From Eumeta japonica (taxonomy: Eukaryota; Arthropoda; Insecta; Lepidoptera; Psychidae), in the NCBI GenBank assembly GCA_005406025.1, contig BGZK01001272.1, positions 62,001 to 126,000 of the forward strand: DNA of 64,000 bases, in the 5' to 3' direction. The notes below the pieces were generated by a model. That model did not search any database and was not told where the DNA came from. It saw nothing but the letters and a program-made list of their open reading frames with translations. The translations under genes were made by a program, and so were the position numbers. Within the stretch, counting starts at the first letter, position 1. Every line of letters begins with the position of its first letter. This document shows, piece after piece, positions 22,850-34,414 of the stretch.

Positions 22850-23452
22850 ACCGCTAATTTTGTGATGTTTATAGACCTAATGCAGTGTCGGTAAGAGGAG
22901 CACAAAATTGGTTCAAGCGTTTTCAGTCCGGTAATTTTGATACAAAAATGAACTTCGCTATGGTTGACCTATCACGGATAAAGTCGATACTATTTTGGAA
23001 AAAGTAGAGCAAAATCAGCATATTAGTTCTTACGTCATAGGTAAAGAGCTGGGGTTTGACCACCAAACAGCTTCGATTCATTTTAAAGAAGCTGGATGTA
23101 CAAAAAAGGTTAATACTTAGGTCCTACACGAGCTCACTGAATGAAAAATCTAATGAATAGTGTACTTATTTGCGATTCTCTATTGAAATATACTCCAATC
23201 CAATATGCTCCACAGACGATCGCAAAATACGGATTAACTCGCAATAAGTTGATGCTATGTGTATGGTGGGATTGGAAGGGCATTATTCATTATGAGCTTT
23301 TACCGTCCGGCAAAACCATTAATTTGGATCTCGACTGACAACAGATGATGAGACTCAAGAAAGAAGTAGAGAAAAACGGCCGGCACTGATCAACAGAAAG
23401 AGTGTGGTTTTTCACCACAATAATGCTAGACCAAATACATTTTTAGCCGTGT
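22850..23452 (+). pseudogene. mariner transposase pseudogene B
   Basis: Plus-strand fragments in shifting frames follow the order of a mariner transposase. They include GAQNWFKRFQSGNFD in the helix-turn-helix region (about 22888-22935), VDTILEKVEQ-like remains, a HELTE-like linker (about 23128), and a well preserved core QTIAKYGLTRNKLMLCVWWD then WKGIIHYELL (about 23212-23300). The second aspartate region is VVFHHNNARPNT, in which the catalytic HDN has become HNN. About 60 codons holding the first catalytic aspartate are missing between the linker and QTIAKYG. The reading stops where the TG/CG tract begins, so the HPPYSPDL region with the third aspartate is lost. Non-functional. Confidence 0.85.
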
Positions 23453-23458
23453 GTATGT

Positions 23459-23620
23459 CCGTGGTGAGCGCGCGCGCGCGTGTGTGCGTGTGTGTGTGCG
23501 CGCGCGCGCGCGCGCGCGTATGTGTGTGTGTGTGTTTGTGTATGTGTGCGTGTACGTGTGTGTGTTAGTGTGCGTATACGTGTGGTGTGCATGGGTGCGT
23601 GCGTCCGTGCCTGCATGTGT
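23459..23620. repeat. Alternating purine-pyrimidine tract, (CG)n and (TG)n
   Basis: Starts with gcgcgcgcgcg, passes through TG repeats, and includes about 11 uninterrupted CG dinucleotides (about 23498-23518), followed by imperfect TG/TA repeats. Such sequence has strong left-handed (Z-DNA) potential. The 60-codon frame here (R/A/V/C repeats) is not a gene. Confidence 0.95.
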
Positions 23621-23764
23621 ATGTGTATTTTAATGTAATTAATGTATGACGAAAAATTATCTTGAATTCGTGCATGAAATACGAAAAACTTTCGCCGGAC
23701 CTTATATTTTAATTAGCTTTCACCAATAACTCCTCCATGTGGCCTACATATTACATCAGTTAAC

Positions 23765-24150
23765 AACGCATTTGGAACTGGACGACGATCGGGAAACCTT
23801 AAATCTTGATGGGAGTTGGAAAACTCAGAGCTGGACGGTGGATATGAAACCTAGAGCGGGACCTTCATCAAGGCTACAGCAGGACGACGACGACTGGAGA
23901 AACTGAGAATGTGATCAACTTTCTAACCAAGAATAGCACTGACATCGGACTTTAATATTTCGATTGTTTCATTCGAAACGGAATCAACCTGAAGGTAGAA
24001 TCCAGGGCGGTACTGATATCGGAACGGAATCCGAAGTGAAATCGAAATTGAAATTGAGAATGAAAACGAATTTGAAATCGAAAGGTGAACTAGACATGTC
24101 ACTATAACGAGACCTAAATTGGAATTTACAATCGAACTGAACTTCAACTC
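23765..24150 (+). repeat. Degenerate hexanucleotide array 6
   Basis: The core at about 24020-24090 is very regular: aaatcg, aaattg, aaattg, agaatg, aaaacg, aatttg, aaatcg. Upstream (23765-23930) it is more diverged, with gacgacgatcggg and gaaacc words. The minus-strand frames showing S-F-S-I-S-I patterns are by-products. Confidence 0.75.
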
Positions 24151-24159
24151 GTATCAGGA

Positions 24160-24690
24160 TCATGTTCGAAAAAGATATCATTTGACATGAAAGAACGATT
24201 CTTTCAATCCAAACGAGAAGAACCGCGGCCAAAAACTAGTTGCAAATAAGTAAAGTTCAATTCGTGCGTTCAATGCCTAGTGAACCGGGAGAATCAATAG
24301 TTTCCAATTCATATTACAGACGACTAAGCTGTTTGAATTTTGCCACGCGTCTCAAGTAAATATAATGAACCAATACGACATCAAGTACAGGCGCTAACTT
24401 GCGAAAACGGATCCGATAATAAATTCACTCCCGTCCTAAAACGATAAATTCTATTGCTCAACCTGAACACAATCGAGACATCTACACCCACCCCGGCGTA
24501 GTTACGAACGCCCACGTATTTCGTCACAAACGTCTATAGGTAGTCATTAGTCATAATCCTACCTTTGTGCCGAGGCGTTCATTAATATTTTCCAAGAAAC
24601 CAAACGCACAATGTGAACTTTTCAAGAGAGCAATTTATGAATAATATCGTAATAAGTTGCGCGCATAAATTTACAGCACAGTGGGCGGAA
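24160..24690. other. Non-coding sequence of mixed composition
   Basis: Less AT-rich than average; no long frame or recognised element. Confidence 0.4.
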
Positions 24691-24694
24691 AAAA

Positions 24695-24960
24695 ATCTCG
24701 TCGAATACGGCGACGGCGAAGAGTATGTATAAATAGCGGAAGAAATTTACAAAGCAAATGTGTGTGATGGATCGGTCGGCAGAGGGCGCCTAGACAATCT
24801 AATCGGACTAAATCACTGCCTTATTATTAACGAAAGGTCAAATTTGAAGCTTTGGAAAGCGTCGAGCTTGCTTGCGACAATTGACGGACGTTAGTGAAGC
24901 AAACGCCATTGACCGGGGTCACTGCTTACCATTTTAGGAAATAAACGTGAGCTTATAATT
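24695..24960. other. GC-richer islet with a TATA-like box
   Basis: Contains cggcgacggcgaagag (24708), then gtataaatagcggaag (24727-24742), which matches a TATA-box context, and a CG-rich downstream part. No initiator at the expected distance is convincing and no open frame follows. Possible promoter or conserved non-coding element. Confidence 0.2.
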
Positions 24961-24964
24961 AAAA

Positions 24965-27540
24965 AAAAATATGATAAATTGAATGACTTACTATTTATTT
25001 CATCGCCATAGACACTATTAAACTATCAACCTATCCAGGATATCATATTATACATTGTCAAAATTTTGATTAAATGTTAATTATAGGACAATAAAATAAC
25101 GATACGCCATAGCGTTCTATTTGCCCACCGCACCGCACGCGCTTGTTAATTTAACTAATTTACTGTGTGTTGTTATAATTTTTTTCGATTGAAAGACAAA
25201 TATATATATTTTTTTATATTTTCCTTCCTATCCACTCTGTCTTTGATCTCCTAATATTATTGACCTTATGAAGTTCACATGTAAAAATAAATGCCACCTT
25301 CCAATATGAATTCGCTGTCACCCACGCGCTATCAACGAAACTCTGAATACGCCAACAGACGATGCGTTCCAACTGAGAGACTTCTGTGAGAAGGGAATTC
25401 TTTGCCAATCAGTGAATTTCGCAACATAAATAATGGGAATAGCAGCGAAAGATAACTTTTCAAACGATCCCAGAATACGTTGCCTACCGGAGCTCCGTCG
25501 ATATGTAAAGAGGAATACATAATGAAATATGACATTTTAAAAAAACTGAAATTAATTGCCCATTGAAATCGGCTAACTACTTATTGTAATACGCAAAATC
25601 GGGGTTTAGTTGACATTACAAAAATCTTTACATCGAATTATCTACATCAATCAAAACTAGTATGCGCTTATAAAAATAAACTGTACCCGATACTTATCAA
25701 ATGTTGAAATTTTTTAAAAGTATTCATTGATTTTATTACGAATTTTCATTATGAATCTAAAGAGAAATGTTGTTGCTTAAAGCTAAATATTTTTGTGTTT
25801 TTATTACGAACAATTTTCAGTTAAACACTACAATTAATATAATAAATAACTTCAACTTGTAGCTGAACATAGTCAAAAGCACTAAACGGCTAACCAAAGC
25901 ACAATCAGCGATCAATAAAACATGGAGACTAAATACTTTAATTTAATCGATTTCCCTAAATATAAATGATAAATAAAATGTATAAAATTTATCATGTCGT
26001 ATTATGATTTTTGCACAAAGCTTGTTGAAAACGACAATACGGCTAATAGCAGCGCCTCACATACCCACAGAGACGCATCTGTGGGCAACCCGAAAAGTAT
26101 GGAAACAAAACTAGGAAACTTATATTTCGTCTCCACCATGGAGACGGTAAATAAACTTATTTATATGAGTTTGCGAAATAAACAAAAGAATAGTCTTTTT
26201 ATTTGATCATCTTTGGTCATCATTATCATCATCATCTGTCTGACATATCATTAGAAGAGGGACGAGTTTTCACTTCACGCAAACGGTCATAAAGATATTT
26301 AGGGTAAAGACTTACACACAAAGACGGCAGGCTATGAAAGTATAATATTTTTCGACAATTTGTTTATAAGGGTCTAAGAAAGGAGAGAAGAAAGGAGAAT
26401 ACCTAAGATAATTCGTAAAATAGGATCCAGCATTCCCGTGTCTTGTAATGTGATTTGTTCTGATTTGAGTGACCGAAAATTTTTAAAAAATGAAGTGTTC
26501 TTCATAAACATGTATATATAAAATTCACTATGCGTATTATATTGACAGTTTGGCTAGCGTTTTGAATATAGTGACATTTTATTATCACTGTTACGAGTTA
26601 TATTATTGGATATTTGCGTGACCGGATTGATAAATTTGAATCAGATGCGATGTTGATATATTTTAATTTACGTAATTATGTGAAGTGCCGATGATGTAAT
26701 TGATTTACTATGTTGTTGATTGTGTATTCATTTACTGTTAGTTAAATATTTTTAATTAGATATATGTTTACGATCGATTTGTGTATTTAGATAGAACAGT
26801 TAATTCATTAGGTTGATTAGGTAGATACATTACTAATATCTGAAATGATCAATTACAAATATCTATAAATGAAATCGACTACTAATTTCATTAGCAGTCG
26901 ACTACATTTTTACTTTTATTCATATTAAACAATAATATTACACAAAACAATACTGGTACATTTGAATTCTCAATTATTAATATTTTTCTATTTTTATTTA
27001 ATTTAATTATATTGTATAATGATCCATAAAACAGTGGATTATTTTAATGTGAACAATTATAAAGATTGACAATTTAAATCCTATCCTATATGTCGTGTAA
27101 AGAGTAATTTGTTTGAAATAATTTATATATGTGTTATTTCGATACGTATATTAATTTATCTAGACACTCCTGAGCATTTAACAAATGTAACAACAGATTT
27201 GATTAATTTTATGGAAATTATTCTTAAAGGTATTTATTGCTCTGACACTTTTTCTCTCACTTGGTACTTGAATTGATTACTGATTACTGTTTGTTCTGAT
27301 GAATGATTGTTTAATTTAACTACAAACATAGATAATAAGGATTTTCTTTTGCTAGCCCTAATAATTAAAAATACTTATTCTGAAATTATGATACTTGAGA
27401 AGAAGCGAGACCGAAATTATAGAAAACTCAGAAAGATATATAATTAATTCTCTTTCTTCATAATTTACCAAAATTATATGCATATAAAGTCTATGAATAT
27501 AATATTAGTCGCTCACATTTTCTTATTACCTGTTGGAAAA
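24965..27540. other. AT-rich sequence without recognisable gene
   Basis: Two overlapping minus-strand frames near 25214-25535 have mixed composition but no family resemblance. Short stems occur near 26063-26085 (cccacaga/tctgtggg) and 26129-26146 (cgtctcca/tggagacg). The rest is low-complexity AT-rich DNA. Confidence 0.5.
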
Positions 27541-28030
27541 GCTTCACTAAGCCGATGACATAAATCAGTCGGCCTCGCAAAAGCGTGCCGCCAGAAACCC
27601 GACAACCGCACGCAGTTGGACTACGATCGCTCTGAAGTCTGAACCGCGATTGTGCCGTGGCTTACATGAAATTAATACTCACATAAAAAAAATATTTCAA
27701 TCCAAGAATATAGGGCAAGTGGGGAAATAATATATACCCTCTATTTGCGAGTATATCGCTCGCAGCTCCATGGAATCCACGTCGTGGAACGTGCAAGGCG
27801 CGTAATTAGGCTCATGGAGTACCTACTTGCCGAAAACCCCAAAACCTAAAAGTTCAAACGTGAACCTTTGGAAAAGCAAACTGCCATACGCGATTCGAGG
27901 CCAGAACATTACGCGTTATATAATTTTATCGATAAGACGAATCCACATTCCGATATATCTATAATCGATATGTCTATAAACAACTAACATACCCCTGTGA
28001 GCCCGTATAAAATCTATTTCGCTGTTATTG
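27540..28030. other. Mixed-composition islet
   Basis: GC-richer than either flank, with tatcgctcgcag-like words near 27755 and paired atcgata words near 27965. No frame and no recognised repeat. Candidate conserved non-coding element on composition only. Confidence 0.2.
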
Positions 28031-28034
28031 TTTG

Positions 28035-28750
28035 TAACATTTCAAATTGCTTGCTTGAATTTTCTCAATGACATGACAAAGAACTTTTATTTTCGTGTGG
28101 TCTTTATTTAACGAAAATATGCGGGTGCTATGCGGTAAATCATCTAGGAATTTCGTGAGACGACCCATCCGTCTGATATAACAATCACGTAACTTTTATG
28201 ATGTAATACATAAAAAAATTTAATTTAGCATCTCTCCGGTATGTACGATGCCTTATGTAAACTCGTTAAGCATTCGCATCGTATCTACTACGAATAATAA
28301 ACTTGATCAAACAGAAATAGCAAACAGAAATGATAGCGCATACGCGTAATTTTTTTTAAATCCTTTCCAATATTTAATAATACATCTGCAATACTTATTC
28401 CGTTCTCGTGTAATCCAATCCATCTGTTTGTGTCACAAATACACGTATATTTGAAAATGTTTTGGATGCCTTGCATTGTATTTTTAGATATGGATGCGAT
28501 GTTCGATTGCTTACAATTTTTTTATCAGCTGACAATCCTTCCTCAGTTTTCCAACCAAGTGCGCGTATTTTGTCACGGAACATTATATACATACATTTAG
28601 TTCTCACTTAATAAATAGTCAGTCTTTACATACAATGCAATGCGAATTTAGGGTTTCCTATACTAAAAGGAAAAATGGACCCCTTGTAGAATCTTTTTAT
28701 TTTTTTTCGTACCGCATAGATAATTTTGAATTTTCGTAAAATTGGGGAAG
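28035..28750. other. AT-rich spacer
   Basis: No recognised feature. Small overlapping frames on the minus strand (28288-28476, 28395-28607) look like chance. Confidence 0.5.
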
Positions 28751-28763
28751 TTATTATTTTGAA

Positions 28764-28846
28764 TGTGTGTGTGTGTGCGCGTGTGTGCGTGTATGCATGT
28801 GTGCGCGCTTGCGTACGTGTGTCTGTCTCTCTCTCTCTCTCTCTCC
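28764..28846. repeat. (TG)n then (TC)n compound microsatellite
   Basis: Imperfect TG/CG repeats pass directly into about 11 TC dinucleotides. Confidence 0.95.
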
Positions 28847-28849
28847 CCA

Positions 28850-30380
28850 ACCAAATAATTAGGCCTGCGGTCCCTTGAAGTTACAAAAAAAAACAAATTT
28901 CTACGCCTTGACGTTGTCAAAAAATCTTCATATTTTGACATTCGAAATCAAAACCTTTTAATTAATTTATAATCACGAAATTTGTCAAGAAGCAAAGTCT
29001 CAAAGCATAAGAAACGTTTTAATAAACAAAGCAATAAAAAAAGTTTTTCTTATTACAAACAGAGATCGCATTTAGACTGCATTGATTCTATTTTCATTTT
29101 TCTTCTGTCATACCCAACTTTTACTAGCCTACCTAAGCCCAGGGATCAGAGCTCCATTATGGATAGCCAAATGCGCTTGTCGTAAGACACTTTTATTCTT
29201 CATAATGGCAAGCTAGGCCCCATTCATTTTCTTTCTGCATTATCTTACTTACCGTCATATGTAAACATGTGTACGCTAGTGAACAAACTTTTTCAGTTAT
29301 TAAACTTTCTCACTCTCTATATAGTATATCGCATTTAGTCATATTTTGAAACTTACGGGTGCAGCTGGACTATAAACTGTAATGTAGAGCGTTGAGTGGG
29401 AGAACGTTCTTTTACTTTTTTTTACCTAAACTTAAGATTTCCAAAAATTCGGATGATTTTAAAATGTTTCAATAAATCTATCGCCAGTGTTGGTATCCAT
29501 AACATACAAAAGTCGACATACGTAATATTAATAAAGTTTGTACGCAACCCTTTGGGTACGATTCTTATTCGCACTTATCTGATATTTGTTATATAGTTTT
29601 TTTTGTCAGACGCTATTGAACTGCTATTTATTATGCTGCGTTTCAGAATGAAGACGAATAAGGTCCTTTCTTGGTTGTTCTGTGAATATAGCCAGTCCCT
29701 CAGCAATGAGAAACCAATTCGTGTAGTTGACTAAGAATTACAGTTTGACAAGTTGATCAACTAAACAGAGAACACAATATGTCTCGGTCCTAAGCTTGCA
29801 AATTACAGCTTTTGCGCTATAAGCCTTAACGTCGATCGAAACTGTGATAGCTCTTTGATAGTAAAAAGTAAGTGTTGCTATAAAGAAAATAATGCATATA
29901 CCTTCCAGGCTATTCTTATTATGATGGTTTTTTTTTATTGTACTCACTTGGACGCTACGGTTATGCCGATCTTTATCTTTATGAAGATTACTATGAACTT
30001 TGTTTTTTTATATATATATATACCATAGTTGAGAACCAAATAAACGGGCGAGCCATCAAAAAGTAGAATGGTCACAACCGCTCACGAACACTCGCAACCG
30101 CAGAGGAGTCATGAGAGCATTACTGACCTATAACAACAAATTATGGTGATTAAAAACTTAACATACATACTCATTTAGTTATTTTTAAAAACGAAAGATA
30201 ACAATCGAACAAATAAAACTTGTGTAGATATGATAGCAAGTAAAAACAACATGTTAAGTTCATAATCAATGTATCAAAGATGGATGGCAAATAATATTAT
30301 GTAATTATTCATTCGAAGAACATGAATAAAAGTAGTCTAAGTATTAGTTTTTCTTTTTTTTGTTAGATTTTAATCATCTT
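28850..30380. other. AT-rich sequence without recognisable gene
   Basis: Nothing identified. A short (TA)n occurs near 30011-30022. Confidence 0.5.
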
Positions 30381-30389
30381 AATGCTGCG

Positions 30390-30690
30390 GCGTATCATCC
30401 CGCAATCTTCGATGCCTTAGAGTGAAGGGTTTGCACTTTCAGCTCTTTATGATGATTCAATACGGGTCGGTGGATATTAAGCTCGTTGTCACCAATGCGA
30501 TGGTAACCCAAGGGACTGACGCTTCGCGACGGTTTAATGTGTTTCCGATGAACAGACTAATGATTTAATTCGACTTAAGTTAAAAGCTCATTGGTCAGGT
30601 CATGTGTGGTCAGAATTCCAAGTCGGTATCTTCTCGTTCAAAGACAACACTCTTAACCGCTTACCACCACCCCTCAGTATTTTAATTATT
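30390..30690 (-). mobile_element. tRNA-derived SINE with RTE-like tail, copy 3
   Basis: On the minus strand the head reads ggtggtaagcggttaagagt (near 30670), followed by a B-box-like gacttggaattc. The tail contains taccatcgcattggtgac and acaacgag (about 30505-30485), matching copies at 3.8 and 48.6 kb. The head aligns with that at 40.3 kb (ggtcaagagcgtcac). The tRNA-like end marks the 5' end at about 30685. Confidence 0.65.
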
Positions 30691-30694
30691 ATGC

Positions 30695-31700
30695 CCTAAA
30701 AGGGTAACTCGGTCCGGAGCACTTCCCGCGCTTGCCGTTGCTTACCGGCACTACAAATGCTTCCATTTCTTCAACTTGTGTTGATTCTATTTGTCAAGAG
30801 TTTCTATGCCTAGATGATTTCTTAAGAAACACTCATAGAGCAGTCGGTAGAGATTTAGTATATAAAACCTTTATACTAATCACACACAATATTGGGTTGT
30901 TGAAATTTTTTCTGTATCTGTCTATACAAGAGAGGATTCTGCGCGCATTTTATTAAGAAGAATATGAAGTATTATCTCTTTAAAGGTATTATTATAGAAA
31001 AGTTTGGAAAGATGAATATACCCCATCGCAATGAAGTTAAGAAGCCCTTCATTAATTAAACAAAAGCTTTCTGTAATGGGTTGTACGCGCGGATACAAAG
31101 GTTACTAATTTTTTTTGAGCATCCATGTTACTTCTAATATAAACGAAAATTACATATTTCATTTTGTCCTGCAAAAATATCAAAAATAAAATGACATATG
31201 AGTTTAAATTAACGTAGAATTAATTGAAAAGACAATAAAAGTATTCCATATCCATTAACGATGCGAAAATTATGGAAATACAATTTAATATCTAAAACAG
31301 TAATCAAAATCACACCTTGAGTAAAGAGACTTAAACATCTGTCAGTTAATTTGTTCTCTGTTAATTGTATGTAATTTTAATTATAATAATGTTTACTTTC
31401 GCCACAAATGCGAAACGCAAGGTAATTAAAAGCGCTAGATAAATTAAATTTCCTGTCTCTAATAAAAATTTTAGCACCTGAGTTGCACGTACTTTAATAC
31501 TTAACTTTTTGAATGAAATGTATACAGCGTATATGTATAAAAGAATTCACTTTTAACACCCCTAAAATAGTTTTCAAGGGAATTAATGAAAAAATAAAAA
31601 TACGGGAATAAAAAAAAAATACATGAGAAATAGGGAACTAAAAATATTCTTCGAAAGGAAGCTTACTATACATGGTTGTCATTTGTTCTTGAGCCTTCTT
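30695..31700. other. AT-rich spacer
   Basis: No recognised element; a 74-codon frame (30732-30956) lacks family resemblance. Confidence 0.45.
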
Positions 31701-31719
31701 CAAAATTCACACGAAAAAA

Positions 31720-31774
31720 TTGAATATATTGATATATATCCAATTTTTTATTGAATATATATCAATATATCCAA
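31720..31774. repeat. Hairpin with 22-bp AT-rich arms
   Basis: The arms at 31720-31741 and 31753-31774 are reverse complements with two mismatches, around an 11-base T-rich loop. Confidence 0.85.
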
Positions 31775-31879
31775 GCAAGTCTGACGACTGCCATACAAAG
31801 GAGCATGCAAAATAAATATAATGCATTTTGAAATTTGTAAAAAGTTGCTGATATCATATTGTGGCCAACTTAGCTGCAT

Positions 31880-32062
31880 TTCCAAAGGGGCTGGCACGAT
31901 CGGTGTCAGCCCAGTGTAGTAGCCCACTCTCTTCCATCAATACCTCCTCCTAAACATATCCTACAGAACAATAAGTCTACAATGCATTGGTGACTCTTCT
32001 GAAGTTGCAAGTGTCCACCATCCACTTTCTTACGGATTGCCTGCTCGTTTAATTTTCGACAA
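31880..32062 (+). mobile_element. Probable lepidopteran SINE/LINE 3'-end fragment
   Basis: The right end ttacggattgcctgctcgttt (about 32031-32051, shown here with its first base) resembles the 'cggaccgtatgctcgttt' end common in lepidopteran interspersed repeats, and the body has the matching moderate GC. Identification is from memory and the left end is unknown. Confidence 0.35.
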
Positions 32063-32064
32063 TA

Positions 32065-32860
32065 CTATAAATAAATATGTCACTGTACAGGTAAGAATTC
32101 TTAGTTGAAATGAGCAGAACACAGAAAAATTGAATATCACTATGATGTATTGCTATCGAATCGAATCGAATGAAAGGAATCATAAAGCTAAAGGAATGGT
32201 AAGATGTTAGAATTCGGAAGATTGCAAAATGAGATAATAACATCATCAGGAAAAAAACAATCAGAAGGAACCCTTTGCAAAAACTGTGCAAATGAATATA
32301 TATTTCAAAAGAAAAAATTACAAATGGTTGAAAATATTTACATGAAACACTTTTTAAAATTAAATATACTTCAATATCATCTCTTTTAGTTAGTATTTTT
32401 CGAAAAAAAACTTACGTTTTCTTAAAATTTTAAATTCTTGCTTATTAATTTGTTTATCTTAGGGTTCTCCATCTCCCTTTTAATTTGAAACTATATTTTT
32501 TATGATTTGAAACTATCCAACTCGAAACTACAGCAATATTTTATTTGTCTGGATTCTAGTGCAAACCAAAATTTTAAATTAAATTTTAATCTTGGTCTAA
32601 TGGTGATAAAGAAAGTTTATTCTAATCACGAAAAATATTTTAGGTGGAAACTTTTTCATAAAATTTCTGAAAACTTATCCTAAATCAAATGTCGGAAAAA
32701 CATAATATGCACATGTCCATATTTTACTTATGAAAATATTACATTAAACATTTTAAAATGTGAAAACGGCACTCTCTTTGTGGGTGAATCTAAAAGCCAC
32801 TAAATATATTATTTTTTCGAAAACCTCGTATAAAAAAAACCGGCCAAAAGCATATCTCGG
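32065..32860. other. AT-rich spacer
   Basis: No recognised gene or element. Confidence 0.5.
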
Positions 32861-33572
32861 ACCATCCTCAATTTAGGGTTTGGAAGCCATCACTCCAAAG
32901 AAATGCATAGCAATTGAAAAATTTCTCTTTGGTCATTTACAACTAAAAAAACAAGTAGGTATATGGGTTATATTATTACTCTCAAAATAGAGTAAAAGAA
33001 AAAACAACAGCAAAAGAACGTATCTTCATAGCACTTACGTCCTTTTGTTAAGAAGAGAATTTTTCGACAATAACTCAAAAACGGTATATCCGATCATGTT
33101 CAAAATAATTTTTATTGAAAGTATTTATTAAGTGTTATCTTCATAATATATTTAAAATTTTTAGATTTACAGCTTAGAAAATAAAGGGAGGTACACAACA
33201 ACACAATTTATGCTATTTTCTGAACGATTATTTCCAAAAATATTCACTTAATCGAAAAAATTGCCTAAAAACCTTAAAGTATTTTTAAAATAACTGTCGA
33301 AATATGTGCCAAACGTTAATGTTTGCTAAAAAAATTTTTTTCAGCTCCTGTTACATGTATAGAATGCCCCCTTTAGAAAAACTTATTTTTATTATTCAAC
33401 TACTAACTTGAGTAACGGCTTACACAAGACACCTATACTATAAATTCCATCAATATACATATTGTAGTTTTTGAGTAAAATGCCTGTGACATACGGACGG
33501 ATGGATGGACGGGCGGACATGACGAAACTATAAGGGTTACGTTTTTTGTCATTTTGGTTCGGAACCCTAAAA
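32860..33572 (+). mobile_element. Lepidopteran LINE-type 3' tail (non-coding)
   Basis: The right part is diagnostic in my reading: gagtaaaatgcctgtgac (about 33473-33490), a drifted (ggac)n stretch, cggacatgacgaaactataa (33513-33532), gggttacgttttttgtcatt, and the terminal ggaaccctaaaaat near 33571. The left part (acttacgtccttttgttaag near 33036, aataactcaaaaacggtata near 33070) also fits the same tail family. No coding portion of the parent LINE is present, so this is a 5'-truncated copy. The minus-strand 87-codon frame (33392-33655) is antisense to it. Confidence 0.7.
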
Positions 33573-33579
33573 ATCGTCC

Positions 33580-34150
33580 GGTTTATGGTATCATTTGTTA
33601 CGCTACACGAGAACGCTATTATTCTTTTGGTAGCACACATCCGTTTAGCAAACAACCTCTATCACTCCAAAACTACCTTGCAGTAACTCCTCGACGTCCC
33701 CAAAAACTACCTCACTAAAGTGGTTGTCTGACTCCTATAAATAGGTAAGGTTGGCTCCAAATATGTTAGTGTGTCTTTAGCTTGTGTCGCATTTTTCTGA
33801 AAAATAATCGTGACAAACTCGATAAATTTGTAATAGGAGAGTTCACTGATATTGAAAATGTTATACGTGTTGATCGAAATTGTAAACCGACTAGACATGG
33901 TGATTACGAATGAAATTAAAATTGAAATCGGTTCGAATAACTATGATTGTAAGCCCTTAAGGATTATATGCCATCTCTTCCTAACAAAATTAAATTTAAT
34001 ATGTATTTTATGGCCCTAGTACACATGAACGTCACAAGATAATAGTACCCTACCTGTCTATTTTTTATTCTGCAATAAGCATAAAATGAAAATATGTATA
34101 TATTTGTGTTTCATAAAATGTAATTATTTTTGTTTTGTTTAGCTTTATTT
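33580..34150. other. AT-rich spacer
   Basis: No recognised feature. Confidence 0.4.
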
Positions 34151-34159
34151 TTATTGTGG

Positions 34160-34410
34160 ACTAGCCTTTGCCAGCAGCTCCGCCTGCGCGGACTACAATA
34201 TTTAAACCATTTTAAATGACCCCTCTAATGTATAAAAACACAGTACTACGGAGAGGTTAAACTGTATCTCTGACCAACTTTGACAACCTCATCAAAATCC
34301 ATTCAGAAGATTTTGCGTGATGCGGTAACAAATATACAAACAGATAGACAGACAGACAAAAATTTTAAAACTGTTGTTTTGGCTTCTGTTGCTCTAATAA
34401 AGACCCCATA
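34160..34410 (+). mobile_element. Lepidopteran Helitron/RTE-type interspersed repeat
   Basis: Begins with gactagcctttgccagcagc (34160) and ctccgcctgcgcgga, a drifted form of the 'actagctgttgcccgcgacttcgtccgcg' start that is abundant in Lepidoptera. It continues to tttgcgtgatgcggtaacaa (about 34311-34330) and an (aacagata/gacagaca) run, matching the usual 'ttttgcgtgaaagagtaacaaa' end. If Helitron, the initial CTAG would be its 3' terminus read on the other strand. The class is uncertain; the repeat identity is more certain. Confidence 0.55.
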
Positions 34411-34414
34411 TCAG

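Larger units (their letters stand above)
21833..23704 (+). mobile_element. mariner-family transposon B with both inverted ends, nested and decayed
   Basis: The left end TTAGGTCGGGTAAAAG (21833-21848) is matched in inverse orientation by the right end (ctttcgccggacctta, 23689-23704). The similarity continues inward (aaagtttttt cgtattt against aaatacgaaaaact). Each end is flanked by TA (21831-21832 and 23705-23706), the target-site duplication of Tc1/mariner elements. Inside lie a broken transposase (about 22850-23450), a 695-bp pogo-like insertion (22021-22715) and a long TG/CG tract (23459-23620) that occupies the place of the C-terminal coding part. Without the insertion the element is about 1.18 kb, near the usual 1.3 kb of mariners. 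Confidence 0.88.

Noticed and set aside
23451..23633. Frame rich in V, C, R and A repeats
   Set aside because: It is simply the translation of the TG/CG tract inside mariner B.
33392..33655. 87-codon minus-strand frame
   Set aside because: Antisense to a lepidopteran LINE 3' tail, which is non-coding.
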